Source: Xiphydria camelus (taxonomy: Eukaryota; Arthropoda; Insecta; Hymenoptera; Xiphydriidae). From it: DNA of 64,000 bases. The stretch is taken from the NCBI GenBank assembly GCA_963678675.1, contig OY783192.1, forward strand, positions 36,921,250-36,985,249, given 5' to 3'. The translations under genes and the position numbers were made by a program. The notes below the pieces were generated by a model, which did not search any database, had not been told where the DNA came from, and saw nothing but the letters and a program-made list of their open reading frames with translations. Of this stretch, positions 1 through 12,700 are shown one piece after another. Each line of letters begins with the position of its first letter. The first letter of the stretch is position 1.

Positions 1-40
1 TAGCCTTATCGAGCCTTTCTCTGGTGTCCCGTAATATCAG

Positions 41-2658
41 ATACAAGATACCAGCACCTCGCCAACGCTGAGCCGCCTTCTGACGGCTGGGCTCAGCAAG
101 GCGGGCAGTTTGAAGTCCGACAGAAGCGGGGAAGGTGGACAAGCCGGGGCTGATAGTCTTTGCGCGGAAATGAACGACCTCATGCACGACTACGAGGTCA
201 CGTCCAGAATAAGCGATTTAGTCGCTCAACTCCGAGGCACTTACGAGGTACGCATCACGATTATCCGGGGACACTTTGCGCCGCTGTATCGGTGACGCGA
301 CGTGTGTGATTTTATTCTGTTACTCTTTCTTTGGAAGGGCTTGACGCCGGAAAACACGAAGAAAATCTTGCAATCCATCCAATCCTCGATCCAGCAGAAG
401 GACGAAGACATGATATGGGCGGACAGTTGTTGCTTGCAGCTAATGACGAAGATGGGACAGATGTATACCTTCCAAACGGAAAATCCGCTCGTCAAGAAAG
501 ACTGGATAACCGAATTGCGACTGGCTCAGCTTGCCCTCGATCCTAATAATTCACCAGCATGGGAAGTTCCCGAGCAGGAACAACGACCGTCCACGAAGAT
601 GCCGCTTTTCGTCAGTTCTCAGCCCGTCTACCATTCGCAACATCAATCCGAGGTAAGCCGATCTTCGGTAGCTCGATTTTTGGCGGCGATGGCGCACGCG
701 TTTCTCGACGTCAACTATGACCCGCCAACTTCTCTCACCTGCAGGTGCGTTGTGGTTGTTATTACACCACTCAAAACCTACGTTCGACGAGGCGCCGCGG
801 CAGACATCAAAGCTACCTGTGGATATCAACGGGAGACGGCGTGTCCAGTCACGTGACGGTCTTCGGTCAGTCGACCACTGGTGGTTCCGCTACCGCGTTA
901 AAGCAGGTCACCGCGTTCGACTTGGTCGAGACCAGGGTAGCGGCGATCGAATTCGTCAAGGGCCTCGGCAACGAGCCTCACGCTCCACTCGCGGGAGACC
1001 TCGTTTGGATGGGAACGGATTCGCGGAAGCTAATGATATACGCCGCATCGGAGCCAGAGAAGCAGGAGGAGCTTGGAAGTTATCCGGTTTCGGGCCCGGT
1101 TGTGCAGATCAAGTACCACTGCGACAACGTATTCGTCGCCCTCGGCACCGGCGCCCTGCTTATATTTAAGAGACAATTTGACGGCACTTGGCTCCTCAGG
1201 GATCCCTCGGTCGTAACGCTGGGTAACGATGCCGTGTCTTGTTTGATGCCGATCAATTCATCTATTTACGCCGCGTGCGGTAAAAAAGTCTGGGTGCTCC
1301 ACGCCGCCTCCGGTGAGATTACCAAAAGCTTCAGCGCCCAGCACGAACACGTCGGTAACGTTAGACTCATGGCGCATTCCGGCGTCGGGTTGTGGGTGTC
1401 CCTCAAGAATTCCAGCACGGTTTGTCTCTACCACACGGAAACGTTCAAGCACCTGCAAGACATTAACATAGCGTCCAATGTTCTGAGAGTCACGAAAGCT
1501 ACGTGCAACAACTCGTGCGGCGATAATCTGAATAACAATCAGACAGCCGTGACAGTCACCGCTCTGATGGCGTGCAAAGGTCTCTTGTGGGTCGGAACCA
1601 ACGTCGGCATCAGCCTCACCATACCGCTTCCGCGATTGGAAGGTGTGCCCATCATAAGCGGCCGTGTCAACATTTCCTATCACGCCCACTTCGGACCGAT
1701 AACGTTTCTCTTGGCCATACAAAATAATAAAAACGCGCTCAACTGCGCGAAAGAGGACGTCGGCAACGATGACGGCGAAGAGGACGAAGACGACGAAGAG
1801 GTTTGCGTGCAGCTGCGGACAAAAGACGCCGACCACGGACGTCGGAAGTCGCCGAGGGACAGAGCCAGCCTGGACTCCTCGCTCACCGCCAACATGGCAA
1901 AGCTGAAGCAACAATTCGCCGGGAGCCCGGTAATGCTGAGACGGCGAAAGAGAAGCAAAGAGAACGAGTACAGAGGATCGAAGACACTGCCGAGAGGTCT
2001 CGGGTGCGGCGGCGGTTTGCTCTCGACTTCGATCACGAGCTCGCAGAGTTCCGGGGAGAATTGCGACGTTTACGGCCTCTACGGTGAGCTCATGTACATT
2101 AAAGACTACGAAAATGAAAACAGTTCCGGCGTGGATCCTATATACGAGACTCTCAGAAGAAGCGATCCGGAATTGGCAGCCATACCGAACAAAGTTAGCA
2201 CCTTGGATCGCAGACTGAAAATGAAAATTACCAGGCCCAGATCGCTGGATCTTTCGAACTGGTCGGTCGATTCCCACGCCAGCTCTCTGTACACATCATC
2301 CGGCTCGGAGGAGAACTTATCCTTGAAAGCCGGTAAACTCTCGCGCAATAGCAGTAGCGCGAGTAGAAGCGGACCGTACGAAGCCGCAGTGGTGTCGAAC
2401 AACGTTCGCGCGACACCCGGTCGAGAAACTGCGGCTGCCAATAAAGCTAAGTCCAATAACAAGAAGAATCCTAAAGTGACGCTGCAAACGGACCAACCGA
2501 AGCGAACGGTTCTAACGTTGATGGGCGGTCGTGGTTACGTCAATTGGAGACAGCTGAACGCGCAGTCCGTTACGGACAGAAGCCCGAAGTCTGGCTGTAC
2601 TTTTAGAGATCCCAATAGCAATGACGCCCATATCGTTTTATGGGAAATGAAATTATGA
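41..2658 (+). CDS. Rho guanine nucleotide exchange factor, ARHGEF10/17-like, C-terminal part (5' truncated)
   Basis: Three exons can be read: 41-247, 338-652 and 745-2658, all with GT-AG borders and matching phase; the gene begins left of the window. The first two exons give the end of a pleckstrin-homology region (a KKDWITELRLAQLAL helix). The long last exon gives a WD40-like propeller with repeated blades, LWISTGDGVSSHVTVFG early and LWVGTNVGISLTIPLPRLEG later, as in ARHGEF10 and ARHGEF17. After the propeller comes a low-complexity tail with an acidic run at about 1770-1800 and many Ser/Arg residues, probably disordered. The family activates Rho GTPases through a Dbl-homology domain, which would lie off the left edge and is not seen here. 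The 10-versus-17 assignment is open. A possible polyadenylation signal is at about 3613. Confidence 0.8.
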
Positions 2659-2954
2659 TATACCCGGTTGCGCGATATGGACTTTAATCGGAGACCCACC
2701 CGGGAACGAAGTAGGCGGCGCGCAACGGCAACGATGAACGATAGGGATGGGTGGGGTCGTATTGGCCGTAATTTGAAAGTTGAAGAGATATCCTGGTAAT
2801 GATACATATACGTACATTCGTGTTAACGTTGGATGAGTGAATCACATTTTATCCCTTAGCAAGGTTCTATATATCCGCGGCTATCAACCTCGCGGTAACG
2901 ATTTTGAATACTTAAAGATATTTCGATATTTTCCGTACGGTAGTAGGAATGGCT

Positions 2955-3511
2955 TATTAGAGAGTTTTTGGACTGCTAAACTGCACGTCCTGGTTTTCGG
3001 TTATCGGTTATTGTGAGCATGCGCAGATTTAGTCCCTTAACGTTAACACCATCTTGTTGAAATTAGTTTTCGATCCTGAAGAAGGCGTTACGTATGTAAC
3101 GTAAGTGTAGCGGACTACACTATAAGGCGCGTTCGCATAGGCACGCCCGGCAGCGGCGACCCTCGGAGACGCGACCGCTTTATTTCACATACAACGCTTA
3201 CAACTGTCATCGGCATAGAGATATAAGTCATCGATCGGGCACGTGCCGCTTTCCTCTAGACCTCCAGACTCGGTCTTTCTTCTGACGCCATTCGTCCTTC
3301 TTCCTACTCACTAGGCGCACTCTAGCGACAGTGCATTTCCGTTATCGCTTATTAAGCGTACCCTATTCTCCGTCTAATAAGGTATCACGTTATCGTTTAA
3401 TAGCGTAATCGGTTATTATGAAGCCGCTGCGCATGCTCAACATAACGTTTTACGTTTAACGTTCTAAAATTAAGGAGCTCAAAAACTCCCTATTGTCGTG
3501 GGTGTGAAAAC
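2955..3511. repeat. Degenerate foldback element with inverted termini
   Basis: The left end reads TTAGAGAGTTTTTGG and the right end, on the other strand, AATAGGGAGTTTTTGAG. Further in, the 12-mer GAGCATGCGCAG occurs at about 3017 and in reverse complement at about 3431. The arms are imperfect, so this looks like an old non-autonomous DNA element. No coding capacity was seen inside. The boundaries are approximate and no target-site duplication was confirmed. Confidence 0.45.
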
Positions 3512-4853
3512 GTATGGGCGTTTACGCAGTATTCTGTACCTGGTTTTACGGCGAATCAGCAAAGCGTCTGATTTATACTGTGTCGATTCACAACGCATGG
3601 CTATCACTAGTCAATAAATTTCCCTCTCTCTCTCTCTCTTCTTTTTTCTTTGAATGGCAAGCAAAAGAGTTTTAGCATTTTTCTAATAATGTCAGCTATT
3701 TTACGTAAAAATAGTTGCAATATAATTTAAATAATCCTATCGTATAGATTCACCAAACGAAACCCTTGACAGAATGAACAATAATGAAAATTATCACGGG
3801 GAGAGTAGTGAGAGAGGGAAAAAATTTTGAGAATAAGTCGTACGTCCATACTTGTTTTATATCGAAAGTTCCGATACGCCTTTCTTCGGTGCTTATCTCA
3901 TGTGCACATATTTATATACATATGTACAGTGTTGTACGAATTTCAATGGCTTTACCACAATATTACCTGATCTCCTACGCGACTCACGATTTTCGCAAAC
4001 CAAGGTTGGCTCACGTCATTTTCCAAGCATGTTTGGCGTTCGAATCAAGGTTTCACGGTTGCAAAAATACACGTGCCACGGCGAACGAAAAAGAGAAACA
4101 AAGAATCATAGCGTACCAAATGGGCTGCTTGGAGGTAACTGGCATTTGAGAATCAGTGACTTTAAATACGATAATTCTTTCATTAATGATAGAAACGCGG
4201 TACGCTTGTGCTCATCACTCATTTAATCGTGTAACTGCATCCTCTTCAGAGAGGTATAATGCTTCATGTATACCATGCTCACGAGAAGTGTGTATTCTAT
4301 ACATCACCTGTTATGTTACTTGATTTTTTTTCTGGGTCCAATCATTTGCAAAAATAAGGTGAAGCATGGTGAGGCGAGAATGTTGAAGTATTCACATTGA
4401 ATTCTATCCTAGTTTGAGACACGCATATGCAGATATTGGTAGGATGATGTCGACACAGGCGAAACACTTGACATACATACTTGCAAGCAAGCCGTATCAA
4501 TCTCGCACAAGTCTGACAATATTGCTTCGAAGCGACACAAGCTCTCTGGCATCGTCTAACGTCAGCACCCGACCAAATATAATAGTTAAGAATTGTATAT
4601 ACACGCGACGCGAGAGTACATACTGTGTAAAAATAAGATTAATTTAATGCCAGTCGTTACAAATTATTTGTACACTATTGCTTGGATATTGCGAGTACAA
4701 ATTATATTCATTTGCAAGGGCAGAGTTGAGCGGACTACTTCTAGACGTGCACTAATCGCTCTCATTTGTTAAACGAAGCATCGTCCCTCTCGCTTCGAAT
4801 CGAATTTTCGTATCTAAACGATCAATTGCTGCATCAGCGTGTCTCTCAGTCCT

Positions 4854-5075
4854 GTGAATGGGATTGTATGCATACACGAGCGTGATATCATTTTGAACAA
4901 TTACGATTGACTTTACTTTCAGTTTTGCTACATTTGATTGTACGTCGATCCATTCGCAAACGATAAGCGGCTACACGAAGCATTTCTCAGCATTTCAGTA
5001 GCAAAACTGAAAGTAAAGTCAATCGTGATTGTTCGAAATGATATTACGCTCGTGTATGCATACAATCCCATTCAC
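4854..5075. repeat. Hairpin MITE-like element with 78-bp arms
   Basis: The left arm (4854-4931) starts GTGAATGGGATTGTATGC and the right arm (4998-5075) ends GCATACAATCCCATTCAC. The arms are near-identical reverse complements with only a few mismatches, separated by about 66 bp. It encodes nothing. High arm identity suggests a recent insertion or conversion between the arms. No clear target duplication is visible at the edges. Confidence 0.8.
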
Positions 5076-6412
5076 ACGACATGATTAATCATTCCTTCGT
5101 TTGCTAGATCGACTAAGTAGAAACACTGTAATACATTAGACTATTGATTGAGCATGTTCCGGATATCTAGGTAATTTTATCAACGCGAACACTTATATAT
5201 TGTTGATGCACCGATGTTGCATTGTGTGATCATTGTATCCGTGAGACAACGTAGATTATTCGATAACGTCTTTAGGGCAGATGTTAAAAGATTCGTTATA
5301 AAAGGTTTACTCTCTTTTACATTTTATAACTGTTAGGGTATTAATTAACTTTTGATACAAATTATACCGCTTTCATGACGGCACTGTTGTGCGAGTGGTT
5401 GGAGGAGTCCGTACGACTTGGAGAAGTGTTTATGCGCGAAATGATATTGGAAAATGAATGAACAAATTGATTTATTTTCTATTGCGATAAGTGATCTGCG
5501 ATCAATGAGAGCTATTGCCCAGTGATCAAACGTGTTGAATCTCTCTTTTTCTCAAAATATACCATTAAGTTTGCTATCTGGTGATAAGAAAAGATGAGGA
5601 CGGCGAATGTGTCTCGTCATCCCGTACGATAGTTCAGTAATGTCATGTGCAGTACAACTCAGTCAAACAGGTTTATATTTTGTAATACTACTTTGTTCGA
5701 AGTGCGTACCTACAATTTTCTTTTCTTTCGTTTATACATATACGCGAATCGAAGTAAAAGCGTAGATATTTCAGTATGTATATTTAATATTTGGAAATAA
5801 ATATATCGCATTACTTTGTCGACAGTTATGAGGCTTCTACAAACATCTTGTAAAATTGCTCGCATTCCTATAATACAATTTTCTCGTCTGTAACGCGTCT
5901 CAACTGATAAAATTTCTGCACAAAGAATTGAATGCTATATTGCGTATCGATATTTTCGTTAAATGAAAATAGGACCATGGATGATAGATAAAGGAGCGCA
6001 TCAAGTAAATAATAGTAATACATATTTTCATATGTTTCACGATTCTTTTTATTAAATAAATGCAAATAGTTATACAGCAATATACCCAGATTCATTTGAA
6101 AGATATTGCGTTGATAATTTAATTAAAAGTTGTATGAACAAAAAGACCCTGGTATAATTGCTTGTCGTCTTTGTCAGCTGCTACCTGTAAAGTACCAAAC
6201 TTCTATTAATGCTCTTATCGAATGGCGGCATACTATATGTATTTCCATACAAAATACACACTTCAGTTGGTAGTGCATGTTTTAATTAATCATGAACTCA
6301 TATATAATTCGGTTGAAATTGTCATCATTTAGTACAAATACGAATCCTAATCTGTAAAAGAAATAAAATTGAAATGTGATCAAGATACTTACTTTCCTTG
6401 CAGTACTTCGAA

Positions 6413-6493
6413 GCGGAACATTCTTCCACGCATCTTCTATGGCATCTATTTGGCCCAGCCTCGTACACTGTACCTGGTAGATGGTATATCTGA
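6413..6493 (-). other. Possible orphan coding exon
   Basis: On the minus strand a 27-codon stretch is flanked by a plausible acceptor (CTACCAG) and a strong donor (AAA|GTAAGTAT) and reads QCTRLGQIDAIEDAWKNVPL and onward. I cannot connect it convincingly to other exons or recognise the family; it may be a relic of a mobile element. It is listed only because both splice signals fit. Confidence 0.2.
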
Positions 6494-7146
6494 AATTGTT
6501 ACATTCATTATTAACAAATCTTATCACTTTTAATAAAATTATAGTTTGAAAAAGACACAGTCAGTTGGTAGTGCATGTAATATTCAATCATAATATCATG
6601 TGTATTGGTAATTCTGTCATCATGTTAAAATTATCACTTCAAAAAAATGAACGTCTATTTCTTTTGAAAAAGACAACCATTATAGGATATCAATAGTTTA
6701 GGGACTCTTAGAAAGCCACACGCTTGACCCTACCACGCAAAGTTGCTTATTTTGCCTTAAGGAAATCTCTATCAGAATTTAATGAAAAATACAATTACAA
6801 GGTGCTTGGAATTAACGTGCATAATCGAAATAGTAACTAGAATATTTTATGCATTTATTCTTAACTACGATGGACATGGATTTTGATAATCAAGCGAAAG
6901 ATATAGGTAGGTTAGAAATCATTCATCTCGTTCTATTCGAATCAATATCAAATTGCATTTTCTTTAACTAAAGATCGATAAAGATATTAATCCTCCCACT
7001 TTTAATGACGGCACGATATTAAAAACATTTCCGTAGCAATAATTATACTGATATATTCTGCCTCAGTAATAATTGGAGGTTATATTCACAATCCTTCCCA
7101 CAACCAACACTTACCGTTCCTCTTCCACTACTGCCTCAAATTTTCT

Positions 7147-7618
7147 CTAGGGGCCCCTTTCTCGAACTCACTTGCAAAGTTGCGTATACGCATCTTAGCC
7201 AATAGACCAGTCAGGATCAAGTATTCCGTTGTGGTGGGGGTTCTGATTGGTCTACTCGCTAAGAAACGTATACGTTTCTCTTGCGAGTGAGTTAGAGACT
7301 TTTCTTTTCTCGTCTCTCTTGTCGCTGCAGCAGTCGCCATATTTATCGCCAAACGGGACAATTGCTGTTTGGCGACTGCCGCAGCGACAGGAGAGAAAAG
7401 TTAAATAAAATTCAACTTGGGATGTGTCGCTAGCGACAGAAGAGTGGGGAGAAGCTGCTCTACCTTATTGGTTACCCAAGTGTCGCTGGCGACACGTTGA
7501 AGCTCTGAGAACGACGCTAAAGGGGCTCCCTTTCTCGAACTCGTTCGCACGCATCTAAGCGAATAGACCAATCAGGATCAAGTATTCCGTTGTTGTGGGG
7601 TTACGGACAACGGAATAC
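7147..7618. repeat. Cluster of nested inverted and direct repeats
   Basis: Several repeat units abut. A unit at about 7147-7238 (AGGGGCCCCTTTCTCGAACT ...) recurs at 7520-7602. An inverted pair around 7164-7294 contains CGTATACG in both arms. A second hairpin at about 7297-7402 pairs GTCGCTGCAGCAGTCGCC with GGCGACTGCCGCAGCGAC. The segment 7464-7518 is almost identical to one arm of the palindrome at 58977-59117. A 13-bp inverted pair, AGTATTCCGTTGT and ACAACGGAATACT, lies at about 7580-7618. No coding function is seen. Confidence 0.7.
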
Positions 7619-8011
7619 TCGGCTCTGCACATTCAAAGGAATAGGGAACAGGAACAGAAATAACTTGCAAGAACGTGCTTTGTGGAGTCTAAAAATGATG
7701 ATATTTTGTAATTTCCATCGTTACACCAGAGGCGAAGAAGATGAAGTAGAAGTGAGGTACACTTACATGTACACTTCACGTTTGACAGGTCGGTATATAA
7801 ATTGAAACTTGTGATAGTATAATACGAAAGAGGAAATATATCATTTTTAATAATTCTGTCATTATTGTCTATAGAAAGGTTAACTCACATTAATATAGTT
7901 TCTTAATTTCTATGTAGAGTAAGTTCGGCATATTTTAAATAGTGAAATGCTGGATATAATTGTATTATTTATAATTTGTTACAGAAATAAACGAACCCGA
8001 GGGGGTTTCTT

Positions 8012-8260
8012 TCAAAGGAAGGATCGTCCACTTCTTGTTCCAAGAACCAGCTGCACCAGTTCATTCAGCGGGAATGCATGGACGTGCGTCACTTGAAGTG
8101 GATAACCATTTTCATCCTTCAATGTCCTCCGAACCCTCCGAACCGTGGACTTGCTGATTCTAACCTCTGTTACCATAGCCTGAATATTCATTCGAGGGTT
8201 ATTCCTTATTCTTTCTAGCGTTAAACTAAACGTCAGTGAAACAATACAAGTAACTAGCAT
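8012..8260 (-). pseudogene. Tc1/mariner-like transposase relic (DNA-binding part)
   Basis: An 82-codon minus-strand ORF contains RIRNNPRMNIQAMVTEVRIS followed by KSTVRRVRRTLKDE. This looks like the second helix-turn-helix of Tc1/mariner-superfamily transposases (pattern: NPR, then an I-S-x-x-T-V-R-R helix). The catalytic DDE/D domain is absent, so it is a decayed fragment at best. The match is by eye and the superfamily call is tentative. Confidence 0.35.
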
Positions 8261-9757
8261 GTAATGATAATAATGTTAAAAGAATAAAAGTTTCTACCTG
8301 AAAATCGACTTCTCCACTCAGCAGTCTTTGCGAAGACTGCCAGCATACACATATCTGTAGCCCTTATAGTCTGCGCGTTTTATAGTTTATATTTTTCGAA
8401 GTACAGAATGCAAAAAATGAACCACTCCGTTATGCGAACGTAATCAGATGGCGTTCGCAAAGCTGTCTGGTTACAGCGCAATGTTGGAAAGGGGGAAGAA
8501 CTGTGTTCATATTAAATTCAACGTCAGTAAAACTGACCTACAGTCTCGTAGAACTCACGCGCGTATGTAAAATCGCTTCTCGAGAACGTCTCACCTGTAA
8601 TTTCGAGTTCTTCTTGCAGTAGAAAATCAACCTAGGTAACAGGAATAAAGAAAGCCTAATAATTCATTCTAGATTCCGCATACCAACTCGGTCATCACAT
8701 TCTTAATACAAATTCGGGCTATCAGAAACTAATAAGGAACAAAGAGCAGGTTTTTTTTGTAATAAGTTACTCACGTTTCTGATGTTTAGCGTATTATATT
8801 AGGTGACATGATTCTATCACTGCTGGTACGGCTGATCATAACGCAGCGATGTCTAACTTGAAAATGAAAAAATACCTTCCCTACTAGCTTCTATCCTATG
8901 CAATATTGAAAATATGAATAGCATACGATATGACATTTTACATACCTATACATAATGCATGTTATATTAATATAATGATACTATAAATTACTAGTTTTAC
9001 ATATTATCGTAAGTCGTATGTATAATTCATTTAAAGTTTGTTTCTAAAACACATATGTTTCATAATTTTCCTAGAACGTAATTGCGATGACAAATCATTA
9101 AACTCTTAACGGATAAGTACACACAAGTATGTGATGCACTGGATTCGTAAAGTAGATACACGCATTGCACACCGCTATCTGTATAATCGATCGCGAACGC
9201 TCCTTTGATTCGCGAAAATTGGATCGTGTATAAACATTTCTTGTATAATACATTAATAGAACAATGTATCTTCTGTTCTTCATGTCGTCTAAGATTGTCG
9301 AAACTATCCTTAGCAATTTGGGGAGAAATGACAATTTAAAGTATTAAAACAGATGTAGAGATGCGAGTTAAATAAAAATTAAAGTCTAAACTGATTGCAC
9401 CTTCGTCAAACTATTACGATGATCGATCCAGCGCTTGCTTCGCTTGTGCGATATCACAAAATATTCGACTCGTGTCAATCAACAATATAGTAACCTCTTC
9501 TAAAGACATAGGATAAATAGAATGGTGATTGAGCGTTAGTTTCACGCATTACCTATGGCGGATGTGAAACTGGCACAAGAAATTACAATGTACAAAATCT
9601 CTCTGGAAGAATACACGCGATGATCGCGTATGGAGATTAATATAACTCGCGTTCACTAAGTGAGTGCTTGGAACGCGTAACGAAAACATGCCCTCCAAAA
9701 AGGAATTATTTCCGCATCTAGATATCTTTTTGATATTGATAAAAGTTTATACGGAAT

Positions 9758-12700
9758 TCAACTCCATACGTCACTGGAATAGCGCTTTTGGGTGTCCATT
9801 TTCTTGATGTAAGCAGTCGCCTCCATCTCGGTCATCTTTCCTCTCTCCATGACGACTTTCAGCAAGATATTGTGAACGTCGCGTGCCATGTTTCGCGCAT
9901 CACTAAAATAGTCGGTTGTCAAATGTTGATTGATCGACGAAATGTATATTAATTGTACGAATAAATAAACAATACGTATAACAAGCTACTGCGTGTAATA
10001 ATGCTCACCCGCAAATATAAATGTGACCGTTCTTTTCACCGATGACGTTCCAAAGCTCGTCTTGGTTCTTCTCGAGTTGATGCGTGACGTACACTTTCTC
10101 CGGCTGATCTCTGCTGAACGCCGTGTGCAATTTCAGAGTGCCACTCTTCTCGTACTCCTCTAATTCATTTCGGTACAAATAATCTTGCTCCTTCTTTCTG
10201 CATCCGAAGTATAGGATCGTTTCGCCCACTTCTTTGCCTGTAAAATGCGAAATACTCTTACGGTTGCGTACACACATAAGAGGCGCACAGGATTTATCTG
10301 AATAAAGGACAGAACGTGAAGCGCACCTTCCTTCCTAGCCGCATCTCGCTCCTGTATGAAACCGCGGAATGGTGCGATACCCGTTCCCGGGCCAACCATA
10401 ATGATGGGCGTTGTAGTTCTCGTTGGTAAACGGAATTGAGACTTTCGTACAAAGATTGGAACGTAACAAGGAGGATCCGAAGGATGCTTTTCCTTCAACC
10501 ATGTGGTCGTTACACCCCTGTTCGTCCTCCCGGTAGGAGTCTTGTACTCCACGACGACGGCGGTTATGTGGATGGTTGTCGGATGAAGCTAGGCCCAGAG
10601 AGATTACCGTTATCGCGTCAGATCCGACAAAGAAGCATATCGAAGCATCGTGTGGTCGATTCGCACGTACCTTTGGCGATGAAGAAATCGAATAATAGCG
10701 ACACTGCAATCGTGGCAACAGTTCGCAAAGGTGGTCCAAAGCCGGCTTCAAACTGGGTATATCCTCCAAGATGTGAACGATATTTCTGTTCCCTTGAATC
10801 ACCCACTGTTGATAAAGCGCCTTACCTTCGGCGGTGGTCGAGGCCATCAGTTTTAACTTGTCCTTATCTGCTTGATCTGACGTGTACTCGGCTAATTCTT
10901 TGAGGACGTGAGTTCGCGGGTTGCTCGTAATGTCCAGATAATGCGTCAATGCCGTACGGTATGTGCAAGGGCAGGGGAAGGGATGCTTCTTCGTGGATTC
11001 CTCTGTAATGTACGCATGAAAGAGTTAAGCTTTCCGCGGATACTTTCGTGGGGATGATACGTTGTTCTTTGAGTTCCTTTATCGAAGGAAACGTACCGTC
11101 GGTATTGGTTAGCGTAATGACGGTATCCAAATTGACTTGGCACACCTGGCCGATTTTCTCGACCATTTCGGAACTATTGACGGGGTATACCGCCAAGTGA
11201 TCGCCGGCTTCGTAGCGCATCTTCGATCCCTCGATATCGAATTCTATGTGCATGCAAGACCGCTCCGACGTGGATCCGTGCAACTCGCGATTGACTTTAA
11301 CGGGCGCCAAATACGGGTTCTTCGCGTCGAAAGGCCTGTGGAATCCAAAAATTGGCCAAATCCGGTTTAACTCAAAAAGTCTCCATTGAGACTGGTTTTA
11401 AAAATTGCAGAGAGAGAAAAACTTACGCTCTTTGGTTCTTGAAAGAATGTAATCGAGCGAGTTCTCCCGTGTACACGCGATCCGCTGGCACGTCCACGTG
11501 CTCGGTGAGTTTATATTGACGAATGCTGACATCCTCGCCGGCACCCTCGATACCGAAGAAGTCGCAGACGGATGGCCAGAATTTATCCTTCCACGTAATG
11601 AAATCATCTTCGATGCTGCGGGAACGATTGGAGCGATAAAATGATACCTACGATTCGTCGCGAGCTTTCTATCGAAGGGGAAAAAAACGAACTACTCACT
11701 TGGCGTCGTCGTCACCCAAGCCGAGCTCGTAGACGCGCGTGGCTCCAAGCTGTTCCAATCTGTGATCGATGTATATGGCAACCTCGTTGTAATGTTCGTA
11801 CGTCTTGTTTCCCAGACCAAACACCTGCGTAACCAATAATCCTTCTATAGCATTACGTAACTCCAAAGAGCAATTTTCACTAACGAATGCACCCCTTCAA
11901 ATTCCGACGCTCCTCCGAAAACAGGTTTGCGTACCTCGTTCTGTAGCGATAAATGTAGTGCCATCGGTCGGCACCATACGGCGCTAGCGCACGTCGACCG
12001 TACGAACGCACCGGGTATAAACCAGCGTTTAGCGAACCGCTTGAAACCGATCATCGTCGTTTGCGAATCTCGACGAGGACGCGGAATTAATTATCGAAAG
12101 ATAAATGTGTTCTTACTCATCGCGTTATATCATGCGACTATTCCGATTGGAAGCAAGAATCAAAGGCCGCGCCCGTCTACTTTGCGACGGAACGAAGTAG
12201 CGCGCTCTCGAAAAAAAAAAGACAGCGACTGATAGCGCGGTGCGTGCATCGCGATACGTGCGCTCACCGCGAACTTGCCGCGACTATTGTTACGTAACGT
12301 GATTGTGAAATTGTAATTGCTTATAAATAAAAACTATCGTGAACTCAAACTGAGGTGTCCTTGATTTTTGAGCTATCGGCACGTGTACGTTTCGCGAAAC
12401 GTAGGTTAGATCAGACGGAACCACCGTCGACGAGGAAGCGACGAGAATGCGTGAAGGCGCGTGCTCGCGTGGCTCAGTGCCGGCGTTAGTTCTCTGCTCA
12501 CACTGCAGAGAACGCCTTGCGCGTCGATTAAGAGAGGGGGGTGTTTGTCGGCATTGACCGCGAAACGCGCGAGATATTGTTCTCGAACGTCGAGATACGT
12601 ACACCCTCGAGCACAGATTCTAATCATAAGGAATTTTCAAAATGTAATTTTTAAACGTAACAGCCAATTAGACAATTAAATCGCATACTTTCATTAGCTA

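Larger units (their letters stand above)
2659..9757. other. Intergenic region without a secure gene
   Basis: No gene could be supported across this 7 kb. It is AT-rich, with short chance ORFs on both strands. It does hold a degenerate foldback at 2955-3511, a short CT microsatellite near 3627-3640, a 78-bp-armed hairpin at 4854-5075, a possible orphan exon near 6410-6490, a cluster of GC-richer inverted repeats at 7140-7620 and a transposase-like relic at 8012-8260. From 8.3 to 9.75 kb nothing stands out apart from the expected 3' UTR of the reductase gene at the right end. Confidence 0.6.

Noticed and set aside
1258..2462. Long minus-strand ORFs opposite the Rho-GEF exon
   Set aside because: They are shadows of a GC-rich coding exon; the plus frame has family motifs and splice sites.
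10864..11040. Apparent frameshift in the P450 reductase near KHPFPCP
   Set aside because: A 94-bp GT-AG intron (11003-11096) explains the frame change and restores [15 protein letters not shown], so the gene is intact.
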